Assembly: GCA_022432975.1 (NCBI GenBank)
Contig: CM039502.1
Span: forward strand, 77,891,181-77,955,180
Direction: 5' to 3'
Length of the DNA stretch: 64,000 bases
Origin: Begonia masoniana
Lineage: Eukaryota > Streptophyta > Magnoliopsida > Cucurbitales > Begoniaceae
Position 1 is the stretch's first letter. Every line of letters begins with the position of its first letter. Position numbers and translations under genes: made by a program. This document shows, in pieces, positions 48,001 to 63,036 of this stretch. The notes beneath the pieces are model-generated. The model searched no databases, was not told where the DNA came from, and saw only the letters and a program-made list of their open reading frames with translations.

Positions 48001-51000
48001 TTTCCCAGCTCAGGGAAAAATACTGTATTCAGTGCCTGGAGATACTAGGGGAATATGTTGAAGTTTTGGGACCTGTACTCCATGAAAAAGGTGTAGAAGT
48101 ATGCCTTACACTTCTGCAAAGGAGTTCCAATCCTAATGACACATTGAAAGATGGAACGTTTTTGCCTGATGTGATGAAGTTAATTTGTGCTTTGGCTGCT
48201 CATCGTAAATTTGCTGCACTATTCGTGGATCGTGGTGGAATACCAAAACTACTTGCTCTCCCAAGAGTTGCTCAAAACTTTTTTGGTCTTTCTTCATGCT
48301 TATTCACAATTGGTTCTCTTCAGGTAGCAACATTTACTGGTTGATTGCTAAATGTTCTACTTATGAAGCTTTTATGTTTTAATATTCATTGTTTTTTCTT
48401 TTGTTAAGAGGAAGATTCAACGTTAGTGTGCTTACTATCAATAAATTTTTTTGAAGGTTTTAGTGCTACACTGTCGTATCCTATCCCTTTTCAATTACAT
48501 CTTTTTACTAATCAAAATTACTTTTTCAGGGTATCATGGAGCGTGTTTGTGCCCTACCTTCAGATATTGTCTGTCAGGTGGTTGAGTTGGCTATTCAACT
48601 TCTCGAGTGTCCCCAAGATCAAGCAAGAAAAAATGCAGCATTGTTTTTCGCTGCTGCATTTGTTTTTAGAGCAGTTATTGATGCGTTTGATGCACAAGAT
48701 GGTTTACAAAAAGCACTTGGGCTTTTAAATGAGGCTGCCTCTGTAAGGACTGGAGGAAATTCTGGGACATTAAGCTTTCATATTCCTGGATCATCGAGGA
48801 ATGATAGATCAGCATCAGAAGTATTAACATCCTCTGAGAAACAGATAGCTTATCACACCTGTGTTGCTTTACGACAGTATTTCAGAGCTCATCTCCTCTT
48901 GCTTGTTGAGTCTATCCGCCCAAATAAAAATAGTCGAAGTGCTACTCGTAATATTCCTAGTGTGAGGGCTGTATATAAGCCACTTGATATTAGCAACGAG
49001 GCTCTGGATTCAGTGTTTCTCCTGTTACAGAAGGATCGGAAGCTTGGGGCTGCATTTGTAAGAACCCGATGGCCAGCCGTTGAGAAGTTTTTGAGTTCTA
49101 ATGGACATATAATCATGCTGGAATTATGTCAGGTATAACATGTTCAGTTCCTACATTTCCTGATTGGGCTTTGCTTCTATATTTGTTATGTTTTGAATTT
49201 GGTCTGTTCATAGGCCCCACCAGTGGAACGGTACTTGCACGATCTGCTTCAATATGCTTTGGGTGTTCTCCACATCGTTACATTGGTACCTAACAGCCGC
49301 AGGATGATTGTGAATGCGACATTGAGCAATAATCGGGTTGGTATAGCAGTCATTTTGGATGCAGCTAGCGTTGCTAGTAACTTTGTGGATCCTGAGGTAA
49401 TTGAATCTGATTTTTCTTTTTTTCTTTTTTCTCCTGCAAATGTTGGAAGTGAAGTTCTTAAACCAATGTTTTTCTTGAGTTCTACAATGTTGTATATATA
49501 ACGTGATTGTTTTTCTGTCTTCAGATCATTCAACCGTCATTAAACGTGTTAATTAATCTTGTTTGCCCTCCGCCGTCAATCAGCAATAAGCCATCTTTAT
49601 TGGCACAAGGTCAGCAGTCTGTTTCTGCTTTCTCCTCTATTGGCCCTGCTTTGGACACTAGAGATAGAAATGCAGATCGTAATACCTCAGATCGAGCTGT
49701 TTATGTGTCTAGCCAGGGCGATCAAAGAGACAGGAACGGAGAGTCTAGTTATATAGAAAGAAGCTCTGTCTCGACTGTTGGTTCATTAGCTATTAGTAAT
49801 AATACACAGACTCCTGTGTCAACAACAGCCTCAGGATTAGTAGGTGATCGCAGAATAACTTTAGGTGCTGGGGCAGGTTCTGCTGGCCTTGCTGCCCAAT
49901 TGGAACAAGCTTACCGTCAAGCAAGAGAGGCTGTCCGTGCCAACAATGGTATAAAGGTTCTTCTACATCTACTGCAGCCCAGAATATATTCGCCTCCTGC
50001 AGCTCTTGACTGTCTTCGTGCTCTGGCATGTCGTGTCCTGCTCGGTTTGGCTAGAGATGATACAATAGCCCATATATTAACAAAGCTGCAGGTGAGTCCT
50101 TGCTTTCCATGTTTCAGAATTGGTTGCCAAATATATATAGACTTTCAGATTCACAAAGAGTTGGAATTTATGTTGTTTTTTGCTCAAATTACCTTCATAA
50201 GTTGAAAAAATCTAATTAGCTTCTCAAGTTGGATTTTTCTAATTGTGATAGGGAGATTGTGTTTTATAGATTTATAGCATCCATCTTGCTTCAAAATCCG
50301 AACACAGATCTTACTTTTATGAAAAGTGTTAACGAATTGGTTGCTGCACTTCCAAAGCCCTATCTAAGTGGCAATATGGAAACTAAAAATCTATATGCTC
50401 TGTAAATTTTGAAGCTGTGAAAAATACTTTGTCGTAATTTAGGAGTACGATAAACGTTTGTCACTAATTTAATTTTATGGGAAAACTTCCATTCAACCCT
50501 ATTTTTTTGTGACGGACAAAAGAATATTGGAAACAGCTTCTAAGATTGAAATTGTGAGGAAAATTTGTGGCCATCGCAGCTATCAATGTTAAGATCCAAT
50601 TTCATTAGTCAACATAAACTGATAGATAAACTTAGTTTGAATTGCTTCATTTTATGTCACTTAAGGAGGTTTTTAACTCATGGAGCCACAGGGAATTTGA
50701 TTTATTAGTTTTTTCACCAACAAGTGAGGGGATGTATGAGTCATATGCTTATTTATAATGTTGTTAACTTTGCATCTTATTGAGCTACAACTTTTGGATG
50801 TAAACATCTACTGATCAGTCGTTTCAGTTTATAACGTTCAGTACAATTATCCCTAATATAAACTACTGATCATAGGTTGGCAAAAAATTATCTGAGCTGA
50901 TTCGAGATTCAGGGAGCCAGACACCCGGCACAGAGCAAGGTCGGTGGCAAGCAGAACTTTCTCAGGTTGCAATTGAGCTGATTGCGGTAGGCATCTTCAT

Positions 51001-54000
51001 CTTGAAGCCATTAATGTAATCTTTTATAGCATACTACAGCCACTTCATTATGGGAGTGATTTGTAGTATCCATCCTTTGTCTAATAATACTTTTATCCCG
51101 TCCATTTAATTAAATAGTGCTATCGCTATCGTCATCTAGAATAAAAAAACAAGAAAATGAACCTTGGGGTTTTAGCAAAAGATTATCATTACGAGATATT
51201 TTACCGTAAAATTTTGAGTTACTACGTACTTTTTACTTCATATATCTCTCCATTCCAAATGTCAATTTCTACATGAGCAGATTGTAACGAACTCAGGTCG
51301 TGCGAGTGCATTAGCAGCTAGTGATGCTGCTACCCCTACTTTGAGACGGATAGAAAGAGCAGCCATTGCTGCTGCCACTCCTATCACTTATCATTCCAGG
51401 TAAACTGCTTTCTTCGTGGTATACTGTGTTATGACTATCAACCGCTTTTATTTGCTTCTTTTCTCTTCCATTGATGGTTGACTGTTGTCATCAATATTGT
51501 TCATGAAAATTTCAGGGAACTTTTACTCTTAATTCACGAGCACCTGCAGGCATCTGGCATGGCCACTACTGCAGCTACACTTCTGAAAGAGGCGCAGTTG
51601 ACCCCTTTGTCATCCTTAGCAGCCCCATCTTCTCTCGGATACCAAGCCTCCGTGCAAGAAATTGCTTCAGTACTACCTCAGTGGCCTTCTGGTCGCTCCC
51701 AAGGTGGATTTCTTACTGGAAAAGCAAAGCCAAGTGCTCGGATGGATGAATTAAATTTGAAATGTGACTTAACAGGCTCAATATCAAAGAGAAAGCCTTT
51801 GGTTTTCTCTCCTTTTGGTTCACAAAATAGAAGTCAACCTAAAGTCAATGATCCACCATCAACTAGGAAGGTATCCACCGTAAAACAGTCCTTCGTGACT
51901 GCAGGTGCATCGCAATCTGTCTCTGCTGATTCAGACACTCAATGTAAAACACCAATAGTATTGCCTATGAAACGGAAGTCATCTGAGCTGAAGGATAACA
52001 GAAATGTATCGTCTTCATTGAAGCGGCTCAATACTTCTGAGTACGGGTTTTGCTCCCCGGTTTGTCTAACACCCAGTTCCTTCCGTAAAACCAGTTTTGC
52101 ACCTGATGTTGAATTGTCTACACCAAATGCTTACCTTAGAGATCAGCAGGGGCGACCAACAACTGGTTGTTTGGCTGATAATTTGGATGACGTTCATAAT
52201 TCTAATTTTCACATTGGACAGGTCACGCCATCCTCCCATTCTGGAGCTATAAATGATCCTCAGACCAGCACGGCAGAGAGATTAACATTGGACTCAATTG
52301 TTGTTCAGTACCTAAAACACCAGCATCGTCAATGTCCGGCACCCATTACAACTCTCCCTCCACTTTCTCTGTTAAGCCCTCATATTTGCCCTGAACCAAA
52401 ACGAAGCCTTGATGCCCCATTAAACATTACTGCCCGACTTGGTTCTCGTGAATTCAGAAATAATGGTGGTGGGATCTATGGAAGTCGCCGGGATCGTCAG
52501 TTTGTTTACAGCAGATTTAAACCTTGGCGAACTTGTAAGGACAATGTTGGTTCAGTTTTGACATGCATCACCTTTCTAGCTGAGTCTTCTCATGTAGTAG
52601 TTGGCAGTCATTCTGGAGAGATTAAAGTTTTTGAAAACAATAGCAGCAGTGTAATAGAAAGTTGCACGAGCCACCAAGCCCCTTTGACCCTTGTTCAGTC
52701 TTGTCGCTCCGGTGAGAGCCAGCTGTTGCTTTCTTCGAGCTCTCAGGATGTGAGGTTGTGGAATGCATCTTCAATGTCTGGTGGGCCCTTGCATTCTTTC
52801 GATGGATGCAAGGCTGCAAGGTTTAGCAATTCTGGAAACATTTTTGCAGCCATGTCGACAGAGCCTTCCCAGCGAGAAATTCTCCTGTACGATGTTCAGA
52901 CATCCCATTTGGAGTTAAAGTTATCTGACACTTCCCTTAATTCTACTGGTCGAGGGCATATTTATTCCCTCGTACATTTCAGTCCTTCTGACACAATGCT
53001 GCTATGGAATGGAGTCTTGTGGGACAGACGCGTTTCAGGACCCGTCCACCGGTTTGATCAGTTTACAGATTATGGGGGTGGGGGTTTTCACCCAGCTGGA
53101 AATGAGGTACTCACATCTCTTTTCTCCTTTCCCGTTTCGATTCTTCCCAGTTTCTCTTGAAATTCTTCCTTAGGCTCATCTGAATTAAAAAAAAAAAATT
53201 TCCTTTGCGGATAAACGCTGGTCTGTAGTGACGGTGTGTTTTTCCTACAACATGAAACTGAGAACGACTAACATTTGTTTCATAATCCTAGCTGACTTAA
53301 CCAGTGCTTCTTTTCTTGTCAGCATTTTTTTTTTTTAATTTTTTTTACTCTGGTGTTTGGCAGGTTATAATAAACTCTGAAGTCTGGGATCTTCGGAAGT
53401 TTAGGCTCCTCCGAAGCGTACCTTCACTGGACCAAACATCACTAACATTTAATGCTCGGGGGGATGTGATTTATGCGATCTTGAGGAGAAATCTGGAGGA
53501 TGTTATGTCCGCAGTTCACACTCGTAGAATTAAGCACCCCCTTTATGCTGCCTTCCGCACCATTGATGCAGTTAATTATTCAGATATTGCTACCATTCCT
53601 GTTGATCGATGTGTACTGGACTTTGCAACTGAGAAAACTGATTCATTTGTTGGGTTGATCTCCATGGATGATCAACAAGAGATGTTTTCCTCAGCTAGAG
53701 TGTATGAAATTGGTCGACGAAGACCCACGGACGATGACTCTGATCCAGACGATGCAGAGAGTGAAGAGGAAGATGATGAAGATGATGAGGACGATGTCGA
53801 TTTGGACCCTATCTTAGGTCGCGATCCTGATGGAGATGGGGACAGTGATCCAGATGATCTTGGCGATGAAGATGATGACAGCGTGAGCGAGCTCGACGAC
53901 GACGACGACGAAGAAGACGGGGATTTTGTCATGGATGGTGTTGACTTCGAGGGTGGAGGTGGGATGTTGGGAATCGAAACAGACGGCGACGAGGATGATC

Positions 54001-54065
54001 ATGGTGTTGGATCTTTCAGCAGCGAGGAAGAGGATTTTTTAAACGGTAATTTTTTCGGATATTAA
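45094..54065 (+). CDS. DCAF1: DCAF1, DDB1- and CUL4-associated factor 1
   Basis: Substrate receptor of CUL4-DDB1 ubiquitin ligases, nuclear. Modelled exons: 45094-45332, 46018-46096, 46207-46323, 46446-46624, 46725-47544, 47639-47736, 47897-48323, 48530-49132, 49214-49396, 49525-50091, 50876-50986, 51281-51399, 51516-53106, 53364-54065. All introns are GT..AG and the phases join, giving 1,944 aa; the Arabidopsis protein is about 1,880. The N-terminal part is helical armadillo-like, with a charged linker (about 200-440). A LisH motif opens exon 13 (LLLLIHEHLQASGMATTAAT, about 1182-1205). WD40-type repeats run from about 1517, with the two WDxR boxes that dock DDB1: LWDRR (about 1680) and VWDLR (about 1719). 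The tail (about 1825-1944) is highly acidic, ending in SEEEDFLNGNFFGY. No breaks were seen, so it is probably functional. Confidence 0.95.
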
Positions 54066-54252
54066 ATGGCGAGGATGTAAATTATATTTTGACATGAAAA
54101 CTGTGTTATGTGCCATGTACCATGTCGAGAGATTGAAAATTATAAATACATAATCTTCACCTTTGTAATCATCCCCCCTCCAGTTTTGCCTTCCTCTATC
54201 AAACTATTTAAGCGCGCGGATTGGATTCTCGCCACTTGAAAATGTCGAATGG
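54066..54252 (+). promoter_or_regulatory. DCAF1 3'UTR and NAGK promoter, 187 bp
   Basis: A very short spacer between the DCAF1 stop and the next ATG on the same strand. TATTTAAGC at 54207-54215 could serve as a TATA element for the kinase. GCGCGCGG follows. The DCAF1 polyadenylation site must lie here or inside the next gene; ATAAATACATAA near 54142 is a candidate signal. Confidence 0.5.
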
Positions 54253-55398
54253 GTGATGTCTAATCATTTCTCCCTTTCTCGCTCCCCCTCGGCGCTGCGT
54301 TGTGCGAGCTCTCTCTCTCCCTTCTTCCTCCTATCATCACCAATGTTGAGGTCTCAGCCCCTCCCCAAGCCCTTCTGCTCCTTCCCATCCCCGCCCCGAT
54401 TTTTGCAATCTTCTTCCGATCTCAGCCGATCTACGCTCTCGTTCACTTACTCCATTCATCGTTCTCCCGCACCCCTCTATTCTTCTTCTCCTCCTTCCTC
54501 CTCGGTTGACACTCTCGAAAACCCCTCTTCCGCCTTGTCACTTTCCCGGGCTCAGTTCCGGGTCGATGTCCTTTCTGAGTCCCTCCCTTTTATCCAGAAG
54601 TTCCGGGGCAAGACTATCGTTGTTAAATACGGCGGCGCTGCTATGAAATCTCAGGATCTTCAGGCCTCCGTTATCAACGACCTAGTTCTTCTCTCTTACG
54701 TTGGACTCCGGCCTGTCTTGGTGCATGGCGGAGGTCCCGAGATAAACCACTGGCTCAAACGTCTCAACATCGAAGTGCTCTTCCGCGACGGGCTCCGAGT
54801 TACTGACGCCGATACCATGAAAATTGTTTCGATGGTATTGGTTGGCGACGTGAACAAGCACCTGGTTTCTCTCATCAACAAGGCCGGAGCCTCTGCTGCA
54901 GGCCTTTGTGGAGTTGACGGACGGCTTTTGACAGCCCGTCCTGCCCCAAACGCTGCCCAATTAGGGTTTGTCGGCGAGGTGGCTAGAGTCGACGCCACTG
55001 TTCTGCAGGCCCTTATAGACAAGGGTCACATTCCAGTGGTGTCGTCCGTGGCGGCCGATGAGACGGGTCAAATGTACAACATCAATGCAGACACGGTTGC
55101 TGGAGAATTGGCCGCCGCATTGGGGGCAGAGAAGCTGATTTTACTGACGGATGTGGCAGGCATTCTGGAAGACAGAGACGATCCAAGTAGCTTGGTGAAG
55201 GAGGTGGACATTAAAGGGGTAAAGAGTTTGATGGAGGAGGGCAAAATTGCTGGGGGGATGATTCCGAAGGTCAAGTGCTGTGTACGTTCTCTGGCACAGG
55301 GCGTGAAGACGGCCAGCATCATTGATGGCCGATTGCCCCACTCGTTGCTGCTGGAAATCATGACTGATCGAGGTGCTGGAACCATGATCACTGGGTAA
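54253..55398 (+). CDS. NAGK: Acetylglutamate kinase, chloroplastic
   Basis: It phosphorylates N-acetyl-L-glutamate with ATP, the second and arginine-controlled step of arginine (ornithine) synthesis in plastids. A single exon of 381 aa. Residues 1 to about 90 are Ser/Pro-rich and basic with few acidic residues, a chloroplast transit peptide. The amino-acid-kinase fold follows: VKYGGAAM (Lys125, phosphate binding), [11 protein letters not shown] (about 158-167), [19 protein letters not shown] (about 276-286), [11 protein letters not shown] (about 295-305) and KIAGGMIPK (331-339). Plant enzymes bind the nitrogen sensor PII and are relieved of arginine inhibition by it; the length and C-terminus ([10 protein letters not shown]) match PII-responsive plant forms. 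The start is the first of two adjacent Met codons; Met32 is an unlikely alternative. Confidence 0.96.
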   Translation: MMSNHFSLSRSPSALRCASSLSPFFLLSSPMLRSQPLPKPFCSFPSPPRFLQSSSDLSRSTLSFTYSIHRSPAPLYSSSPPSSSVDTLENPSSALSLSRAQFRVDVLSESLPFIQKFRGKTIVVKYGGAAMKSQDLQASVINDLVLLSYVGLRPVLVHGGGPEINHWLKRLNIEVLFRDGLRVTDADTMKIVSMVLVGDVNKHLVSLINKAGASAAGLCGVDGRLLTARPAPNAAQLGFVGEVARVDATVLQALIDKGHIPVVSSVAADETGQMYNINADTVAGELAAALGAEKLILLTDVAGILEDRDDPSSLVKEVDIKGVKSLMEEGKIAGGMIPKVKCCVRSLAQGVKTASIIDGRLPHSLLLEIMTDRGAGTMITG

Positions 55399-56386
55399 AG
55401 TATGTGACTAAATTGCTATGTTGGGTTGGTTGAAAAGGAGATCTAGACTCTCCTCGCGTTCAGAAAATCTGAATCTTGTTGTCATATGCAACTTTGTTAG
55501 TCAAGACTTGTTCTTGGTCAAGCTTTTTCAGATTCTTTATTATCATCATCATCATCCATGGAGAATGTCAATTAATAAAGTAAAGGAATTATGTAATGTA
55601 GACAGTTATGCTAGCTTTCATGAAGTTGTACCCTTTCCTGTATGACTACTTTCAGTCAACCAAGTGTCCCCGTGTCATGAAAGGGACAATTGAGACGAAA
55701 CTCCTGTGGCTGAAATGGTGAAGATGATGAAGGGTGAAGCCATTTGTCAAGCAAGAAGGGCAGATATTGCATATAGGAAATGATGTTGCCACGGCTGCTA
55801 CTGCTGGATGAGGCGCAAAGAGAGGATAGCTCATATCCCTGCTTGTCATTCCAATTCGGGTACTTGCAAACTTCGAGATTTTTGGAAGAAATATTACGTC
55901 TCTGTATGAAAACTGGTCATCATATTTCCACTCATTTCAACAAGTAGATCATTATATATGATCGTATGTTACAGGCTTGAGGTACAAGTAGATGATTTAA
56001 TTCATTACAACTCAAGGTTGAAGGGGAGTCACTCTGAATGATGTTATGTGGAGGAAATGGTAGGTTGTCACCTGAAAATAAGGGTGTATATTTCTTAAGA
56101 ACTCCCCTTAATCCACCACCTTGCAAAACCAGTTAGGAGAATCTTTAGACTGTCATCACATTTAGTCTTTTAAAGAACGCGAGAGCATAACAATAGAACG
56201 ATAAGATTATTCGAGTTGAACCCAAATCACAGTCAGTTGTTTAAAGCTCTGGGTATATAGAAAAAAAGAGTCTAGATGACAGATCTCTCAAAATAGTTGA
56301 GCACATTTAGTGCCTTGTAAAATATAAATTATGGAGGCGTCCACAATTTCAGAGAAGCAAGGAAAATATAAAAAGGAAACAGATGT
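55399..56386. other. Convergent intergenic region and 3'UTRs of NAGK and AspRS
   Basis: Holds the 3' ends of two converging genes. Short frames here (for example 55418-55645) have no family match. A TTATTATCATCATC run lies near 55538-55556. No RNA gene or transposon end was recognised. Confidence 0.5.
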
Positions 56387-59300
56387 TTAAGGGGCGAGCC
56401 TTTGGGGGTCACGAGGGAACAATGATGTTTTCCGAATGTTGTTCAATCCACAGAAAAGCATTACCACCCGCTCCAACCCGACTCCAAATCCACCATGAGG
56501 AGGAGCTCCATATCTGTCACCAAGACAAAATTTATAATTTCATGGGAGTATTTTGCGGTTCATCTATTTAAGTGTCAGGTAACTGCAGGCCACTAACATT
56601 AATCACTATGTTACATTGACGTCCATAGAAAAATGGTTTAGCTTTCAAAAGACCATTGCTGCCCGAATAAAAAAGCATACCTGAAGGAATCAATGTATGT
56701 CTCAATTGTTTTCACGTCAATGCCGCATGCTTGGGCACGTTCAGCCAGGAATTCTGGTACGTGTACACGCTGCGCACCTGAAATTATCTCCTCTCCTTCA
56801 AGAAATAAAAGGAAATTGATCATCTTTCAACATTCAGAAGCATATAACAAATAAACGTCTTTTTTAAGTTCCAAGTTGGTAAAACAAGTCTAGGTACATC
56901 TATTTATTTTTTAAATATTAGTCTTTTAAATGTGTGAAATAAGTACATCAATGCATGATTCCAAATTCAAATGTTTGAACTAATATTTTTTTCCTCAAAG
57001 AAATGATCATTGATATAACTATTAAGATAAAATAGTCAGTATACCTCGTATAAAAACATCAAAGGAGTTACTGTATGCTGGATTATCATAGCAAGGCATA
57101 GTATAGAATGGTCTGACAGCCAAAGGATACCGGTGAAGTATGTAAAATTCTGTTCCATACCTATGTTTTCAAAAATAGTTAGTGATGGGTTGAACTTATT
57201 TGAAAAATAAATAATTGTATAAAATGTCTAAGCAGAATTATACTTCTGTAAAACTAGTTGACCCAACTTCTTCTCCGTCTCAGTATTCAGGTCACCAAGA
57301 GGATCAACTTCTACCCCAGCATCCTGCACAGAAAAGTAAACAATGAAGATTTTCAAATTAAAGAAATGAAAAAGAGGATAATTTGAAATTAGAATAACTA
57401 TCTGATAGCAACCCTAATCAAAACATCAAGGCTCTGGTTTAATGTTATTAATTGAAAAGGCCAATAAATCACCTTAAGCATTTGAATCCCTTCTTCAAAT
57501 GTAAGTCGTAGAGTCTTTCTCAAATACTGCATGTTGACAAATTAATAATCAGTTGCCAATGGGATGACTCAAAAATCATTCCACCAGTTGAGCAGCTCTG
57601 AAGATATTCCAAGAATCACTCTTTCATTCTTCTAAAAAATACTCAATACAACCAATAGTAATCTTGTTAAGATTAAGTACAAAAATGACCATGAGACTCT
57701 AACCTTCAAAGGTTCAAAAGGATATTGCCTCCCCACAGCTTTAAGCTGCTCCTCACAGTTCTGGTTTAAACTGTCAAACATTGATACAAATAAACGATCA
57801 ACTATATCCATCACCTGCACAATGAGCAAAAAGTCCCGTTATCCTAGAAAATCAATAAATCTATATACCAATACCAATACCAACCCCAAATGTCTTATAA
57901 TAATTCTACCTCAACTTTGACCTAAGGAGACATTTTTACCTCAAAATAGTGCTTCTTAATCTGCATTTCAACATCAAGACCCGTAAACTCACACAAGTGA
58001 CGGTGAGTATTTGAGTCCTCTGCCCGAAAAACAGGACCGATCTCGAACACTCTTCGAAAATCTCCACAAATTGCCATTTGCTTATGAAGTTGAGGTGACT
58101 GTGCCAAGCATGCTGGCTGCCCTTTGTAATCCAACTTAAAAACAGAAGCACCACCTTCACTAGAGCCAGCTATCAATTTTGGTGTGTGGATCTCAACAAA
58201 GCTTTCGGATATCAAGAATTGTCTAAATATCTGTTCAAATGAGACAATTCAATGACCACGTCTGTTACATAGTAATACCACTAACAAACTGAACTTTTCG
58301 GAGTAGATAGTAAAAGTAGAGGAGAATCAATTAATTTTTCCTAATCTTTTATCACCTTGTTTCAAGAAATAAAAGAAAAGGAAAGGGGGACCAACATCTA
58401 AATTCTAATGAAACCAAAAACGTTCCAAAACACTAGAAGAATGAAGCAACTTACAGTTCCAACTTGAAATTGAATATAGAAGATTCCCTGATTAGACGGT
58501 ATCCGCATATCAAGAACTCTGAAATTTAATCTTGTATCTTGATTAACACGTACAAGTTGCTTATCTTCAGCCTGCACACATTCTGTGATATTGAGAAGGC
58601 AAAGAAACACATGTTTGAAATGATTAAGTCAAAACATACAATTACAGGACCATAATTTCATGAGAAAATAAGTGATAACAATCAAATGACAAATTCTGCA
58701 AGCTGCACTGAAAGAGAAGCTAAAGGAATTCAATTGCAAGAGAGCTTAAACAGCTACCAGCGCCTTTTCGATTTCAGCTTCACTTCTAGCAGCATCCTCT
58801 ATATTTATAGGTAGAGTTGGCATGGCCCTGCTTATGCAAAATAATTTCCTCACCTGAATTTCTACCTGCAAAATTTCTGATACATTATGCAAATTATTCT
58901 AATATTGACAAAACCAAAGTACAATTAAATTCTCATTAAAAATTAGCAAAGACTCCACTATTATGGTATCTAGGCGGCTCTGGTGCTAGCTAAAATAAAT
59001 AGAAAATTAGGTAAATTACTCTTATATATACAGGTAAATGCTTCTTGAAGTTGAGCAAAAGACTCCATCATCCTTTCCAGAATACAAGGCCCTAATACTA
59101 ACTGATATACATGGTTTGTGGTTTTGTAGAGTATAGCTCATCTATGTGAGAACGATGAGATGATAATTCCCTCGTATGAGGACAAAGCCCAGGCATTGAA
59201 GAAAATGTCAGTTTTCAGCCATCCACTTCGGTTTTGGTAAACCAATTCGAGGTTAATTACTGTCGTTAAATTAGACTTGTGTAAAGAATAATATAACAAC

Positions 59301-60122
59301 AATACTTATTTTCTAACATTGAATAGATCAACATCAAGGATCCATTTCTTATCGTTAAGTAGTATGTAGGCGCAAACAGGCATAAAATCAATTGAAAAGT
59401 TCTAATGCTACAAAACATATAGCATAACTTTTAACTAAGCTTGCTGAAACTCAAGTGCATCGCCCTTCTAAATTCTTATAAAACACCATGTGAGCTGGAA
59501 AATATCAAAAACTGTTATTCATAATCGTTCATGCTAAAGAACATAAAAGTAGAGTTCCAAGAAATGTTCCAAAAGAAAGTTTGAATATTACCTGTTGTGA
59601 GGCCCCTTTAATTGGGACACCAGGCACGGATACAACCCCTACAATGTCAATAATTGACTCACGACTCAACCCCGCCACAAACCTAACCATTTGGCGGCTA
59701 ACATATTCGGGTTGTTCAGTGACGACGCATTGGACAGTGAATCCACTCTCTCTAAGCACAAGGAAAGCCATCTTCTTGCCAACGGCTCGGATCGTCTGTA
59801 CGCGGCCGCGTAACAGCACAAACTTGTCCTTCAGCTCTTCGGTAAGAGTCACGACCTCAGTCCAGTCGTGGATATCCTGGAGCTCCTTGGATTGGAGGTC
59901 AGAGAGAGGAACGTCTCCGTAATTGGCGGAAAGCGGATCATCCTCCATGGAGAGAGAAGACAACGAAGATTGAGCAGATTCTTGTCGAGGGCGTTGCTTC
60001 TCTAGCTTCTTGGCTTCTTTCTTAGCAGCCTTTTTGCTCAAAGATTTGGACGAATCTTCATTATCAGGAGGCAGTTGGTTCAGTTCGTCCATGGGGGTTT
60101 CGGGCAGAGCAGGAGCAGACAT
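56387..60122 (-). CDS. Aspartate--tRNA ligase, cytoplasmic (class IIb)
   Basis: It charges tRNA-Asp with aspartate in the cytosol. Ten exons on the minus strand: 60122-59592, 58865-58758, 58571-58455, 58230-57940, 57814-57704, 57526-57473, 57323-57244, 57160-57045, 56795-56681, 56513-56387. All phases join, giving 549 aa, near the Arabidopsis length. The N-terminus has a Lys-rich extension ([15 protein letters not shown], about 28-42) as in eukaryotic forms. An OB-fold anticodon-binding domain (about 80-215) contains [19 protein letters not shown]. The catalytic domain shows motif 1 ([15 protein letters not shown]), motif 2 ([19 protein letters not shown], about 321-339) and motif 3 ([13 protein letters not shown]) before the C-terminal [10 protein letters not shown]. 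Arabidopsis At4g31180 (IBI1) is the likely orthologue and also perceives the priming agent beta-aminobutyric acid. No defects were seen. Confidence 0.95.
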
Positions 60123-61320
60123 TAATCCAGGAAATGGACGAACAACGAAGTTCTACCCTTTAACCCAAGCGTTTGTCAATTAGGGCTTTCGTCATAAACA
60201 TATATATATATATAGAGAAAGAGGGTAAGGCCTTAGTCTGCTAATTACGGTTTAGCTTATCAATTAGGATTAAAACATTATTAATTCATTATAATTTAAT
60301 TAGTTAAAATAAAAGAGTAATTAAAATAAACAAGCCGACCATGCTTATTATAATGCTATTATATTAAAGTGAGACGATCACGCTTAATTAAAGTTCACCT
60401 AATTTCATTGTTAAGCTCCAGCTAAAATCAATTGGTAATTTTTAAAGTTGAAGAACTTAAAAAATTATTTGAGTTATTATTATTATTTTTAGACAAAATT
60501 ATCCAAATTTACTTTCTAATCAATTAATAAAATGTAAAAATAAAAATAAATTTAAGACAAAAGATGTGTTGCTTAGACCAATGCACTTCTTAGTTCCACC
60601 ATCATCAGTCTATCCTACAATATATTATTAGGAAATAAAAATATAATCAAAACAAGTTAGACAATTGAAAAAATAATATTACATTTATTTTCTTACTCTA
60701 CCATCTTAAAATACTCGATAACGTATCAATCAATTATTAATATAATTAATATAATAAATTAAAAATAATTAATTTATTACATTAATTACGTAAATCATTA
60801 GTTGATACAAATATTTTAATAAAATAAAATAAAAAAATAAACTTAACATTCCTCAAAGTTAGATAATTAGTAGTTTATTAGCAAGCTTCTTTCTACTAAT
60901 GCAAGAATCACATTCTGTAGTGGGCTACTTCCTTCATAACAAAAGTTGTCGCGTTTAAATTCGATTACCAGAATAACAATATGCTTTGGCTTCCTCTGTT
61001 TGATGTGACATCAAAGAATGTAACATGATTCCATACATCAAGACTAAAAATATTATTACCTCACATTTAATCAACCTCCCTAGTCCCAGCTTCTGGATTC
61101 CAATATGATTTTAGAATTCAACACAAAACAAATCAAAAAAATTGCTCTTGAAAATGGAAAATGGAAAATGGGAAAAATAAGCAGTCAAGGCTAAAGCAGT
61201 CAAGGAAGAGTTAAGTGTATTGACCTGTAAGGCTGGAAGAGAGGGTAAAACCAAGTTGAGGACTTCTTTTAACAAAACCTTTTCCTTCTAACCTTTCAAG
61301 CAATTCAGAAAAATCAAATG
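60123..61320. other. AspRS promoter side and AT-rich intergenic DNA
   Basis: Directly upstream of AspRS is a pyrimidine-rich leader (on the minus strand) and an (AT)n run at about 60200-60213. Beyond 60280 the DNA is very AT-rich with repeated TTAATTAAT-like stretches and no coding exon. It ends at the ATA tract. Confidence 0.5.

Positions 61321-63036
<1,716 letters not shown>

Noticed and set aside
53672..53932. Poly-Ser minus-strand frame opposite the last DCAF1 exon
   Set aside because: Antisense shadow of the acidic GAT/GAA-rich DCAF1 tail.
54682..55391. Minus-strand frames opposite NAGK
   Set aside because: Shadows of a well-supported coding exon in the other strand.
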